Positions 50,089-58,425 of a stretch of DNA of 64,000 nt are shown piece after piece. The stretch is taken from positions 124,001-188,000 of the forward strand of contig DASZUK010000039.1 of NCBI GenBank assembly GCA_035547695.1, given 5' to 3'. Under the pieces are notes generated by a model. It saw nothing but the letters and a program-made list of their open reading frames with translations, was not told the origin of the DNA and searched no databases. The position numbers and the translations under genes were made by a program. Every line of letters starts with the position of its first letter. The stretch's first letter is position 1. This stretch comes from DASZUK01 sp035547695. GTDB taxonomy: Bacteria; Actinomycetota; Acidimicrobiia; Acidimicrobiales; RAAP-2.

Positions 50089-51003
50089 CTAGCGGATGCG
50101 GGGGGTGACGCGGGCGCCGGAGGCGAAGGCGGCCTGCCCCTCGGCCAGGCTGTCCAGGTTGGTGCCCAGCCCGATGAACGCCCAGCCGAGCCCCAGGGCC
50201 TGGCTGCGGGACAGCTCCCGCCCGGCCCACAGGGCCCGCAGGGACCCCTGCACAGCGAGGGCGGGGTAACCGGCAATCTGCCGGGCCACCCAGCCGGCCC
50301 GGTCGGCGAGGTCCTCCTTCGGGCACACCTCGGTGACGAACCCGACCTCGTGGGCCCGGGCCGCCGACATCCGCTCGGCGTTGCCCAGCAGGGTCATCCG
50401 CAGGATCTCCCCGAACGGCAGCTTCGGCAGCAACTGCAGCGGCTCGTACGAGGCGGTCATGCCGAAGGTGACGTGCGGGTCGAAGAAGGTGGCGTGGTCG
50501 GCCGCGATGACGATGTCCACCTCGCCCAGCATGTAGAAGGCGCCGCCGCAGGCCATGCCGTTGATGGCCGCCACCACCGGCTTCCACAGGTCGTTGGACT
50601 TCGGCCCCAGCCAATCGCCGGGGTCGTCGAACATGAACGGGGTGTTCCCGGCCACCCCGATGTGGGCCACCTCGGCCGCCGCCGGGTCCGGTCCCGGCCC
50701 GGACGGTCGCCGGCCGACGTGGCCGGGCTCGGTACCCTCCGCCATCCCCTCCGCCCGGTCCAGGCCGGTGGAGAACGCCTTGTCGCCGGCCCCGGTGAGC
50801 ACCACCACCCTGACCGCGTCGTCGTACCGCAGCCACCGCCACACCGTCCGCAGCTCCTGCTGCATGGTGGTGTTGAACGCGTTGTGCACCTCCGGCCGGT
50901 TCAGCGTGACCCAGGCCACCCCGTCGTCGGCGGCGTAGGTGATGGTCTCGAAGTCAGCCGGGTCAGCCACGGCGGCCACGTTAACCGGGGGATGGTCGCC
51001 CAT
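50089..51003 (-). CDS. enoyl-CoA hydratase/isomerase family protein
   Basis: 304 residues. Crotonase fold: VAWVTLNRPEVHNAFNTTM, VVVLTGAGDKAFSTGLDRAEG, oxyanion-hole loop KPVVAAINGMACGGAFYML, DPHVTFGMTASYEPLQLLP. Hydration or isomerisation in beta-oxidation. Divergent from the acyl-CoA dehydrogenase gene, sharing a KstR-like operator. Confidence 0.9.
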   Translation of the reverse strand: MGDHPPVNVAAVADPADFETITYAADDGVAWVTLNRPEVHNAFNTTMQQELRTVWRWLRYDDAVRVVVLTGAGDKAFSTGLDRAEGMAEGTEPGHVGRRPSGPGPDPAAAEVAHIGVAGNTPFMFDDPGDWLGPKSNDLWKPVVAAINGMACGGAFYMLGEVDIVIAADHATFFDPHVTFGMTASYEPLQLLPKLPFGEILRMTLLGNAERMSAARAHEVGFVTEVCPKEDLADRAGWVARQIAGYPALAVQGSLRALWAGRELSRSQALGLGWAFIGLGTNLDSLAEGQAAFASGARVTPRIR

Positions 51004-51102
51004 GGGGTGTTCCCTTTGCCCGCCCTCCGCCGGCCAATTGCCCGCCCCCCGGGCCCCGCCCCGACCCGGGCGTTGCCGCGGCGACGTCTCCGCGGAAACG
51101 TT

Positions 51103-51118
51103 CTAGAACATGTTCTAG
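51103..51118. promoter_or_regulatory. KstR-like palindromic operator between divergent beta-oxidation genes
   Basis: CTAGAACATGTTCTAG is a perfect 16-base palindrome and fits the KstR motif TnnAACnnGTTnnA. It overlaps a second palindrome, GTTCTAGAAC. Located in the 158-base gap between the hydratase (minus) and the dehydrogenase (plus), 44 bases before the latter's GTG. KstR represses cholesterol and lipid catabolism genes in mycobacteria. Confidence 0.65.
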
Positions 51119-51161
51119 TCTGGACTCGGGTCGACGGGACGAGACGGGAAGGGATGACGGC

Positions 51162-53489
51162 GTGGCCATCGGGGTGAGCGAGGAGCATGAGGAGCTTCGG
51201 CGGGGGCTGCGGCGGTGGACCGACCGGTACTGCCCGAGCGACGTCCCCCGGGGGCTGCTGGACCGAGAGGACGACGACCTGCCCGCGGTCTGGGCGGACC
51301 TGGCCGAGCAGGGCTGGCTGGGCATCCACCTGGCCGAGGACCTCGGCGGGCAGGGGTTCGGGGTGCTGGAGCTGGCGGTGGTCGCCGAGGAGCTGGGCCG
51401 GGCCGTGGTGCCGGGCCCGTTCCTGCCCACCGCCCTGGCGGCCGGGCTGGTGGCCCGGGGCGGCACCGACGTCCGCAAGTCGGTGCTGCCGGCCCTGCTG
51501 GACGGGTCCGCACCGGGCTGCGTGGCCTTCGGGCCGGGGGCGGCCCCGGTGGCCGCCGCGCCGGACGGTGCCGGGGGGGTGCGGTCGCTGACCGGCACCC
51601 TGCCGGCGGTGCTGGGGGCCGGGCTGGCCGCGGTGGCGGTGGTCCCGGCGGCCGACCCCGACGGCACCGTCCGATGGTGCGTCGTCGACCTCCGCGGGGC
51701 CGCCGGCGGCGCGGCCGACGGGGTGGCGGTGACCGCACGGCGCTGCCTGGACCCCACCCGGCGGTCCGCCGAGGTCCGGCTGGACCGGGTGGCGGTGCCT
51801 CCCGAACGGGTGCTGGACGGGGTGGCCACGGCCGAGGTGGACGACCTGGCGGTGGTGGTGGCGTCCGCCGAGCTGGTCGGCAGCGCCCGGTGGTGCCTGG
51901 ACACCGCGGCCGAGCACGCCCGGACCAGGGTGCAGTTCGGCCGCCCCATCGGCCAGTTCCAGGGGGTCAAGCACCGGCTGGCCAACCTGCTGACCGCCGT
52001 CGAGCAGATGACCGCTGCCGTCTGGGACGCCGCCCTGGCCCTCGACGGTGACGATCCGGCCCAGGCCCACCTGTGCGCGGCCACCGCCGGCGCCCTGGCC
52101 CTGGACGGCGGGGTCCGGGCCGCCAAGGACGCCATCCAGGTGCTCGGCGGCATGGGGTTCACCTGGGAGCACGACGCCCACCTCCACCTCCGCCGGGCGG
52201 CCACCCTGCGCCAGTTGCTCGGCGGGTCCGGCCCGCAGCGGGTGTCGGTGGCCCGGCAGGCCCTGGGCGGCGCCCGGCGGACCCTGGGGGTGGACCTGCC
52301 CGACGACGTCGCCGGGCCGCTCCGCGACGAGCTCCGCCCGGTGGTGGCCGAGGTGGCGGCGGCCCCGGCGGAGGACCAGCGGCGGCTGCTGGGGGAGCGC
52401 GGGCTGCTGTTCCCGCACTGGCCGGTTCCCTACGGCCGCGACGCCGGCCCGGTGGAGCAGTTGGTCATCGACGAGCTGCTGGCCGACGCCGGCCTCCGCC
52501 GGCCGCCGGCCCACGTCGCCGCCTGGGCCCTGCCCACCCTGATCGCCCACGGCACCAGGGACCAGCAGGACCGGTACGTGCTGCCCACCCTCCGCGGCGA
52601 GCTGCTGTGGTGCCAACTGTTCAGCGAGCCCGGCGCCGGCAGCGACCTGGCCGCCCTCACCACCCGGGCCACCCGGGCCGACGGCGGCTGGGTGCTGGAC
52701 GGTCAGAAGGTGTGGACGTCGGTGGCCGCCCGAGCCGACGTCGGCATCTGCCTGGCCCGCACCGATCCCGACGCGGCCAAGCACGACGGCATCACCTACT
52801 TCGTGGTCGACATGCGGTCCGCCGGCATCGAGGTGCGCCCCCTCCGCGAGATCACCGGCGACGCCCTGTTCAACGAGGTGTTCTTCGACGGCCTCTTCGT
52901 CCCCGACGACTGCGTCGTCGGACCCGTCAACGGCGGCTGGCGGCTGGCCCGGACCACCCTGGCCAACGAGCGGGTCTCCCTGGCCACCTCGTCGGCCTTC
53001 GGCGGCTCCCTCGAAGCCATCCTCGGCATGGTGGCCGAAGGCCACGGATCGGACACGGTGGCCGAAGGCCACGGATCGGACACGGTGGCCGCCGGCCACG
53101 GATCGGACACGGTGGCCGCCGGCCACGGATCGGACACGGTGGCCGCCGACGTCCTGGACGGCCTGGGGGCCCTGCTGGTGGACGCCCAGTCGCTGGCGGT
53201 GCTGGGGCAGCGGTCCATCCTGCGGTCGGTGTCCGGGTTGGAGCCCGGGCCGGAGTCCAGCGTCCGCAAGCTGATCGGCGCCGAGCACGACCAGCGGGTG
53301 GCCGACTACGGCCTGGGCCGCTGCGGGGCGTCGGGGGTGTACGCGGACGGCGGGTCCGCGCAGTGGGCCCACTCGTTCCTGCACACCCTCTGCCTGACCA
53401 TCGCCGGCGGCACCTCGGAGGTGCAGCGCAACGTCATCGGGGAGCGGCTGCTCGGCCTGCCCCGAGACCCCGAACCGGCCCGGCCGTAG
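51162..53489 (+). CDS. tandem-domain acyl-CoA dehydrogenase (FadE)
   Basis: 775 residues, two acyl-CoA dehydrogenase modules: about 1-375 (VSEEHEELRRGLRRW... HLHLRRAATLRQLLGGSG) and about 380-770 (LFSEPGAGSDLAALTTRA, GWVLDGQKVWTS, IAGGTSEVQRNVIGERLLGLP). Only the C-terminal half keeps the full FAD/ETF pattern; the first half is divergent. Like mycobacterial heterodimeric FadE pairs made as one chain. A 27-base repeat (see 53030) inserts VAEGHGSDT units. Probable KstR-controlled steroid or side-chain beta-oxidation. Confidence 0.9.
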   Translation: MAIGVSEEHEELRRGLRRWTDRYCPSDVPRGLLDREDDDLPAVWADLAEQGWLGIHLAEDLGGQGFGVLELAVVAEELGRAVVPGPFLPTALAAGLVARGGTDVRKSVLPALLDGSAPGCVAFGPGAAPVAAAPDGAGGVRSLTGTLPAVLGAGLAAVAVVPAADPDGTVRWCVVDLRGAAGGAADGVAVTARRCLDPTRRSAEVRLDRVAVPPERVLDGVATAEVDDLAVVVASAELVGSARWCLDTAAEHARTRVQFGRPIGQFQGVKHRLANLLTAVEQMTAAVWDAALALDGDDPAQAHLCAATAGALALDGGVRAAKDAIQVLGGMGFTWEHDAHLHLRRAATLRQLLGGSGPQRVSVARQALGGARRTLGVDLPDDVAGPLRDELRPVVAEVAAAPAEDQRRLLGERGLLFPHWPVPYGRDAGPVEQLVIDELLADAGLRRPPAHVAAWALPTLIAHGTRDQQDRYVLPTLRGELLWCQLFSEPGAGSDLAALTTRATRADGGWVLDGQKVWTSVAARADVGICLARTDPDAAKHDGITYFVVDMRSAGIEVRPLREITGDALFNEVFFDGLFVPDDCVVGPVNGGWRLARTTLANERVSLATSSAFGGSLEAILGMVAEGHGSDTVAEGHGSDTVAAGHGSDTVAAGHGSDTVAADVLDGLGALLVDAQSLAVLGQRSILRSVSGLEPGPESSVRKLIGAEHDQRVADYGLGRCGASGVYADGGSAQWAHSFLHTLCLTIAGGTSEVQRNVIGERLLGLPRDPEPARP
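53030..53137 (+). repeat. 27-base coding tandem repeat, four copies
   Basis: Four perfect or near-perfect 27-base units (53030-53056, 53057-53083, 53084-53110, 53111-53137) encode VA(E/A)GHGSDT. They insert into the C-terminal dehydrogenase module between its middle and helical parts. Copy number is probably variable. Confidence 0.9.
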
Positions 53490-53511
53490 CCGGTGGGGAT
53501 CGGGGCCGGGG

Positions 53512-54060
53512 TCAGACCGGCACGATCCGGTGCCGGCGGACCACCCCGCCGGCCAGGTCCAGCAGCCCGACGGTGCGATGCGGCTGCAGCCGCCGTTCGG
53601 TGGGGGAGCCGGGGTTGAACAGCCGTTGGCCGTCCACCCCGACGTCGTCGCAGGGCACGTGGCTGTGCCCGAACACCACCACGTCGGCCGTCGGGAACCG
53701 CCGGCGCAGCCGGGCCGGCCGGCCGTCGCGGCGGCCACCGTCGTGCACCATGCCCACCCGCACGCCGGCCAGGTCCAGCAGCACCGCCTCCGGCAACACC
53801 CCCCGGAGGGCCCCGTCGTTGTTGCCGAGCACGGCGTGGAGCTCGGCCCCGGCCGCCGCGGCCCGGTCCTGCAGGGCGGCCAGCGCGGCGGCGCCGGTGA
53901 CGTCGCCGGCGTGCAGCACCACGTCGGCCCGGTCGACCGCCGCCAGGACGGCGGCCGGTAGGCGGTCCAGCGGGTCCGGTCCGTCCCGGTGCAGGTGGGT
54001 GTCCGCCAGCACCACCACCCGCAGGGCGGCCCCTCGTACCGGCACGGCGGCCCCTCGCAC
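53512..54060 (-). CDS. YfcE-type metallophosphoesterase
   Basis: 182 residues from GTG 54060 (GTG 54045 is an alternative). Metallophosphoesterase motifs in order: VVLADTHLHRD, VVLHAGDVT, AVLGNNDG, VVFGHSHVP. Dinuclear-metal phosphodiesterase of the YfcE/MJ0936 group. A short repeated (V)RGAA(V/L) opens the protein. Confidence 0.88.
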   Translation of the reverse strand: MRGAAVPVRGAALRVVVLADTHLHRDGPDPLDRLPAAVLAAVDRADVVLHAGDVTGAAALAALQDRAAAAGAELHAVLGNNDGALRGVLPEAVLLDLAGVRVGMVHDGGRRDGRPARLRRRFPTADVVVFGHSHVPCDDVGVDGQRLFNPGSPTERRLQPHRTVGLLDLAGGVVRRHRIVPV

Positions 54061-54077
54061 CGTCGGCCGCCGTGTGG

Positions 54078-54908
54078 TCAGCGGTCCGGGGCGGTGCCCT
54101 GCAGGCCGGGGTGCTGGCGGGCCAGGATGGCGGTCACCACCGACCGCGGGGCCAACTGCGCGCCGACGGCGCCCAGCCGGTTGGCCGCCCCCGGGATGAC
54201 GATCGCCCGGTCGTGGTCCAGCCCCTCCACCCCCGCCCGGGCCACCTGGTCGGCCGGCACCCACATGAACCTCGGCAGCGCCGACGCCGCCTCCGCCTCG
54301 GACATGCCGGCGGCTTCGGCGAACCCGGTCTCCACCGGCCCCGGGCACAGCGCGGTCACCGCCACCCCGGCCGGCCGCAGCTCGGCCCGGAGCGCGTAGG
54401 TGTACGACACCACGAACGCCTTGGACCCCCCGTAGACGGCCTGGCCGGGCAGCGGCTGGAACGCCGCGGTGGACGCCGTGTTGAGCACCGCCCCCCGGCG
54501 GCGGGTGGCCATGCCGGGGACGAACATGGTGCACAGGTCCACCACCGCCTCCACGTCGGTCCGCACCACCCGCAGCTCCGCCTGCCGGTCCGCCCGGTGC
54601 ACCGGCCCCAGGGTGGTCAGCCCGGCGTTGTTCACCAGCACCTCCACCGTCAGCCCCAGGTCGGCCACCGCGTCCGGGAGGGCCGCCCGCGACCGTTCGT
54701 CGGCCAGGTCGGCCGGCACCACCTCCACCCGGACCCGATGGGCCGCGGACAGCTCGTCGGCCAGCGCCTGCAGCCGGTCCCTCCGGCGGGCCACCAGCAC
54801 CAGCCCCAGCCGGCGGGCGGCCAGCTCCCGGGCGATGTGGGCCCCGATGCCCGACGACGCCCCGGTGACCAGGCAGGTGGTGTGCGGTCCGGGTTCCGGC
54901 AGCCCCAT
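54078..54908 (-). CDS. short-chain dehydrogenase/reductase
   Basis: 276 residues from ATG 54908. Rossmann motif CLVTGASSGIGAHIAREL (about 12-29), VLVNNAG, active-site S and YGGSK (VYGGSKAFVVSYTYAL). SDR with NADP-type residues after the second strand (ARRRDRL). Substrate unknown. Sits 17 bases from the phosphoesterase start, both on the minus strand. Confidence 0.9.
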   Translation of the reverse strand: MGLPEPGPHTTCLVTGASSGIGAHIARELAARRLGLVLVARRRDRLQALADELSAAHRVRVEVVPADLADERSRAALPDAVADLGLTVEVLVNNAGLTTLGPVHRADRQAELRVVRTDVEAVVDLCTMFVPGMATRRRGAVLNTASTAAFQPLPGQAVYGGSKAFVVSYTYALRAELRPAGVAVTALCPGPVETGFAEAAGMSEAEAASALPRFMWVPADQVARAGVEGLDHDRAIVIPGAANRLGAVGAQLAPRSVVTAILARQHPGLQGTAPDR

Positions 54909-55084
54909 CGCTCCATGGTAGGCCGGCGGCCCGCCGCGTTCCTGCGCCGAGGCCGGCGTCCAGGCCGGCATCCGTCGTTGCCGGACCGAGATGGGTGAGC
55001 GCCTGGAAACAGGCTGGTCAAACCCCTTGGCGCGGGCCGCCCGGAAGAGGAAAATAGAAGGGTAACCACGAAAGGAGCGTGCGA

Positions 55085-55129
55085 ATGACTTCGCAATGCT
55101 CGAACGAGGAGGACGGTCCGCCGGAGTGA
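55085..55129 (+). CDS. 14-codon ORF with a strong ribosome-binding site
   Basis: ATG 55085, preceded by CGAAAGGAGCG, reads MTSQCSNEEDGPPE and stops at TGA 55127-55129. The start region lies in a stem-loop (GCGAA..TTCGC). Leader peptide, or chance within a structured RNA. Confidence 0.25.
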   Translation: MTSQCSNEEDGPPE

Positions 55130-55286
55130 GGACAGCCGCCGGTGGGCGGCGTCATCAGCCGGATGCTCGTCCGGACCGACGTAGATGGAGGCCGCAAAAC
55201 CCGGCCAATGGCCGGCGATCGACGACGGCCCCTCAACACCAATAGCCGAGTGAGTCGGACCGGTATCCGGTGGACGCACCACACGA

Positions 55287-55319
55287 CACAGAGCCGGCCC
55301 TTATTGGGCCGGCTCTGTG
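55287..55319. terminator. perfect 14-base inverted repeat with a 5-base loop
   Basis: CACAGAGCCGGCCC-TTATT-GGGCCGGCTCTGTG. Very stable and in a non-coding gap, so it probably ends a short transcript that starts near 55030. No T-run follows. Confidence 0.55.
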
Positions 55320-55449
55320 CGTCCCAGCCGAAACGGCGGGCCCTGGCCGCCGGGCACGGGCAGCGGGCACGGGCCGCGGGCGCGGGCAGCGGGCACGGGC
55401 CGCGGGTACGGGGCAGGCAGCAGGCACCGCGTCGTGCCACAGTCTGCTG

Positions 55450-56160
55450 ATGGCCTACCGGTTGCCGATGTTCCCGCTGTCCACCGTGCTGTTCCCCGGC
55501 GGGCTGCTGTCGCTGCACGTCTTCGAGCCCCGGTACCGCCGGCTCGTCGCCGACTGCCTGGCCGGGTCCGGGGAGTTCGGCGTGGTGCTCATCAGCCGCG
55601 GCTCCGAGGTCGGGGGAGGCGACCAGCGGGTGTCGGTGGGCTCCGTCGCCCGCGTCCGGCACGCCCGGCCACTGGGCGACGGTCGGTGGCTGCTGGCCGC
55701 CGAAGGTTGCCGCCGGATACGGGTGGCGCGGTGGCTCCCGGACGATCCGTACCCGGTGGCCGAGGTGGACGACCTGCCGGACGACGGGCCCGGGGCCCCG
55801 GGCGGCGTGGCCGCGGCGGTGCCGGCGGAGGCAGTGCAGGCGGAGGCGGCCAGGGCGGTGCAGCGCACCCGGGCCCTGCTGTCCGAGCTGGACCGACCGT
55901 TGCCGGCCTCCGCCGACCTGTTCGGGGTGGAAGGGGCTGGGGTGGAAGGGGGTGACGACGGCGACCCGCCGGTGTCCCGACCCGGGGACGTCGAGTGGCT
56001 GTCGGCGGCCTCCTGGCAACTGTGCGCCATGGCCCCGCTGAGCCCCATCGACGCCCAGGGGCTACTGGAGGGAGGCGATCCCCTGGCCCGGCTGGCCGAC
56101 CTGGCCCAACTGATGGACGACGCCGCGGCCGACCTGGTGCGGCTCCTGGGCGGCGGGTAG
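55450..56160 (+). CDS. LON substrate-binding (LAN) domain protein
   Basis: 236 residues. N-terminal LPMFPLSTVLFPGGLLSLHVFEPRYRRLVADCL is the Lon N-terminal (PUA-like) domain, without ATPase or protease parts; it resembles the stand-alone LonN proteins (Rv-type YP_... not assigned). It has a helical C-terminal part ending ADLAQLMDDAAADLVRLLGGG. Probably binds unfolded peptides or a partner; role unproven. Confidence 0.85.
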   Translation: MAYRLPMFPLSTVLFPGGLLSLHVFEPRYRRLVADCLAGSGEFGVVLISRGSEVGGGDQRVSVGSVARVRHARPLGDGRWLLAAEGCRRIRVARWLPDDPYPVAEVDDLPDDGPGAPGGVAAAVPAEAVQAEAARAVQRTRALLSELDRPLPASADLFGVEGAGVEGGDDGDPPVSRPGDVEWLSAASWQLCAMAPLSPIDAQGLLEGGDPLARLADLAQLMDDAAADLVRLLGGG

Positions 56161-56207
56161 GCCGGCCGCCCAGGACGGCGCCACCCCAGGCCGTCCGGGG
56201 GACGGCG

Positions 56208-57092
56208 CTACCCCAGGCCGTCCAGGACGGCGTCGGCGAACCGGACCGGGTCCTCCAGCATGGGGTAGTGGCCGACCCCGTCCAGCCAGGTCACGGTGGC
56301 GTCGGGCCGGGCGGCCTGCAGCCGGGACGCCATGGCGGCGACGGCGACCGGGTCCTCGTCCCCCCAGACCACCGTCAGCGGGGACGGGTGGGACTCGACG
56401 GCCCCGGTGAACCGCCGTTCGTTGCGGCGGCGCTCCTCGATGTACCGGACCAGCCGCGGCAGCAGGGACAGGCCGCCGTGGTGGGCCGCCAGCTCGGCCG
56501 CCGCGGCCGTTTCGGCCGGGTCCACCCGGCTGCCGGCGGCGAAGGTGGCGGCGACCGCCGCGGCGAGGCCGTCCTCGGACACCGGGGCCCCGTCGGGCAG
56601 CCGCTGGTCGGGCAGGCTGAGCAGAAGCTGCTGGCCGTCGGTGAGCCGGGCCATGTCGATGTAGATGCTGCCGTTGGTCACCACCCGGCGGTGCACCCGC
56701 ACCGGCCACCGCCCGTCCTGTTGCCGGGCCAGCAGCTCCCCGCCGACGGTGTCACCGAGGTCGTGGGTCAGCAGCGACACTGTCGCCAGCCCCCGGTCGG
56801 CGGCGGCGGCCGCCACCACGTCGGCCAGCAGGTCCACCCGGTACGCCAGGTCCGGCTTGTCCGACAACCCGAACCCCACCAGGTCCACCAGCACCACCCG
56901 CCGCTCGACGCGGAGGCGGTCGACCACCAGGTGGAAGTCGAACGAGCTGGTCGGGAACCCGTGGACCACCAGCAGCGGGTGGTCGCGCTCGGCCGAGGTG
57001 GCCGGCAGGTCGGCCACGAAGACGCGGTGGCCGGCCAGTTGGCGGTACCGCCCGGCCGCTTCCCAGGCCGCCACCGCGGCCGACCGCCACAC
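56208..57092 (-). CDS. alpha/beta-hydrolase, haloalkane dehalogenase/epoxide hydrolase-like
   Basis: 294 residues from GTG 57092. LLVVHGFPTSSFDF (oxyanion HG), nucleophile Asp111 in LLTHDLGDTVG, acid in VVWGDEDPV and H in GVGHYPMLEDP. An Asp nucleophile places it with dehalogenase/epoxide-hydrolase types rather than esterases. Convergent with the LON gene. Substrate unknown. Confidence 0.82.
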   Translation of the reverse strand: MWRSAAVAAWEAAGRYRQLAGHRVFVADLPATSAERDHPLLVVHGFPTSSFDFHLVVDRLRVERRVVLVDLVGFGLSDKPDLAYRVDLLADVVAAAAADRGLATVSLLTHDLGDTVGGELLARQQDGRWPVRVHRRVVTNGSIYIDMARLTDGQQLLLSLPDQRLPDGAPVSEDGLAAAVAATFAAGSRVDPAETAAAAELAAHHGGLSLLPRLVRYIEERRRNERRFTGAVESHPSPLTVVWGDEDPVAVAAMASRLQAARPDATVTWLDGVGHYPMLEDPVRFADAVLDGLG

Positions 57093-57156
57093 TGCCCGAC
57101 TGCCGCCTGCGCCTGCCGACTGCGCCTGCCGTCCGGGACCGCTTGTCCGGAGCGGT

Positions 57157-58059
57157 CTAGAAGAAGCTGAACGGGAACAGGCCGGGGGAGGCGTCCTTGA
57201 ACAGCTCGCCCTTGGCCGCCACCAGCTCCTCCGGGGTCCAGGCCCGGTCCCGGTGCAGCTCCCCGACGGGGTGGAAGTGGCTCATCAGCCAGATGTCGCC
57301 ACCGAACACGATGAACACCTGCGACGTCACGTCCGCCGCCTCGTCGCTGGCCAGGAAGCCCACCAACTGGGCCACGTTGGCCGGGTCGAACTTGTCGAAC
57401 CCGCCCTCCACCGCGGCCATCTCGGTGAAGATCTCCTCCGTCATCCGGGTCCGGGCCCGGGGGGCGATGGCGTTGACGGTCACCCCGAACCGCTCCAGCT
57501 CGCGGGCCAGGATCCAGGTCATGCCGACGATGCCCAGCTTGGCCGACCCGTAGTTGATCTGCCCCACGCTGCCGAACAGGCCGGACTCGGAGCTGGTGTT
57601 GATGATCCGCCCCGACGTCGGCTCGCCGGCCTTCGACTTGGCCCGCCAGTACACCGCGGCGAAGTGCGAGGTGGCGAAGTGGCCCTTCAGGTGGACGCGG
57701 ATGACGTCGTCCCATGTGGCCTCGTCCATGCTGAACGACATCTTGTCCCGCAGGATGCCGGCGTTGTTGACCAGGATGTCCAGCGACCCGTAGGTGTCCA
57801 CGGCCTGGTCCACCAGGTTCTTGGCCCCCTGCCAGGAGCTGATGTCGTCGCTGTTCACCGCGGCGGTGCCGCCGTTGGCGGTGATGGTGTTGACCACGTC
57901 CTGGGCCGGGGACACGTCGCCGCCCTCTCCGGACAGCGATCCGCCGACGTCGTTGACGACGACCGTTGCCCCCTGGCCGGCCAGCAGCAGGGCCTCCTCC
58001 CGGCCGATGCCCCGGCCGGCGCCGGTGACGATGGCGATCTTGCCGTCCAGCAGTCCCAT
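57157..58059 (-). CDS. SDR family oxidoreductase, 17beta-HSD/ChsB1-like
   Basis: 300 residues from ATG 58059. Starts MGLLDGKIAIVTGAGRGIGREEALLLAG; NDVGG after strand 2, NNAGILRDKMSFSMDEATWDDVIRVHLKGHFATSHF (in part) and YGSAKLGI active-site. This long N-terminal loop and HLKGHF motif are seen in the multifunctional-type hydroxyacyl-CoA dehydrogenases of steroid side-chain degradation (Rv3502c-like). Fits the KstR-type genes 6-8 kb upstream; no KstR site was seen at its own start. Confidence 0.85.
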   Translation of the reverse strand: MGLLDGKIAIVTGAGRGIGREEALLLAGQGATVVVNDVGGSLSGEGGDVSPAQDVVNTITANGGTAAVNSDDISSWQGAKNLVDQAVDTYGSLDILVNNAGILRDKMSFSMDEATWDDVIRVHLKGHFATSHFAAVYWRAKSKAGEPTSGRIINTSSESGLFGSVGQINYGSAKLGIVGMTWILARELERFGVTVNAIAPRARTRMTEEIFTEMAAVEGGFDKFDPANVAQLVGFLASDEAADVTSQVFIVFGGDIWLMSHFHPVGELHRDRAWTPEELVAAKGELFKDASPGLFPFSFF

Positions 58060-58223
58060 GAGCGTCCTTCCAGTCGGTGGCCGGTCCGGTGAGGGCCCGG
58101 CCAGGTGTGGGCGGGTGGCGACGCCGCCGCCGACGCCGCCGCGACCCGGCAGCATGGCCGAAACGGCGGTGCCGGGGCAAACAGGGCAGCAGGGGCCGCC
58201 GGTCCGGCACCGCTGCGCCGGAG

Positions 58224-58305
58224 TGCGGGCGAGAGGACTCGAACCTCCACCCCCGAAGGGACCGGGACCTAAACCCGGCGCGTCTACCGATTCCGCCACG
58301 CCCGC
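58224..58305 (-). tRNA. tRNA-Leu (anticodon UAG)
   Basis: On the minus strand GCGGGCGTGGCGGAATCGGT... to ...GGTTCGAGTCCTCTCGCCCGC with discriminator A. The anticodon stem CCGGG/CCCGG holds loop TTTAGGT, so the anticodon is UAG. A variable arm is present as in class II tRNAs. CCA is not encoded. About 82 nt. Confidence 0.95.
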
Positions 58306-58425
58306 AGCGGGCCCGTCGGCGCGGGCCCGGCCAGCGTAGCCCCGGTGGGCACCGGTGGGCCCCGGCGTGCCCACCGACGGCCGGCGTGTCCCCCCGGCCG
58401 GTCCGCGGCGGGTAGCCTCGGTCCC

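Larger units (their letters stand above)
54909..55449. other. 541-base intergenic region with serial hairpins
   Basis: Between a divergent SDR and LON-domain gene. It has lower GC than its flanks at 55030-55080 and at least six consecutive inverted repeats: GCCTG-GAAA-CAGGC (about 55001-55016), GAGC..GCGAA..TTCGC..GCTC (about 55075-55102), GCCGCC-GGTG-GGCGGC (55135-55150), CCGGCC-AAT-GGCCGG (55201-55215), CCGA-GTGAG-TCGG (about 55246) and a 14-base terminator-like hairpin (55287-55319). A 14-codon frame, MTSQCSNEEDGPPE (55085-55129), has a good AAAGGAG site. I could not match it to a known RNA family. Bases 55345-55415 are GGGCACGGGCCGCGGGC repeats. Confidence 0.5.

Noticed and set aside
53030..53137. 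Possible CRISPR-like array of 27-base repeats
   Set aside because: The units are adjacent with no spacers and in frame within a coding region. No Cas genes are present in the window.
54990..55320. RNase P RNA (rnpB) as explanation for the structured gap
   Set aside because: GAGGAAAA is present, but the conserved GAGGAAAGUCCGGGC block, the ACAGAAA and the paired 3' elements are missing.
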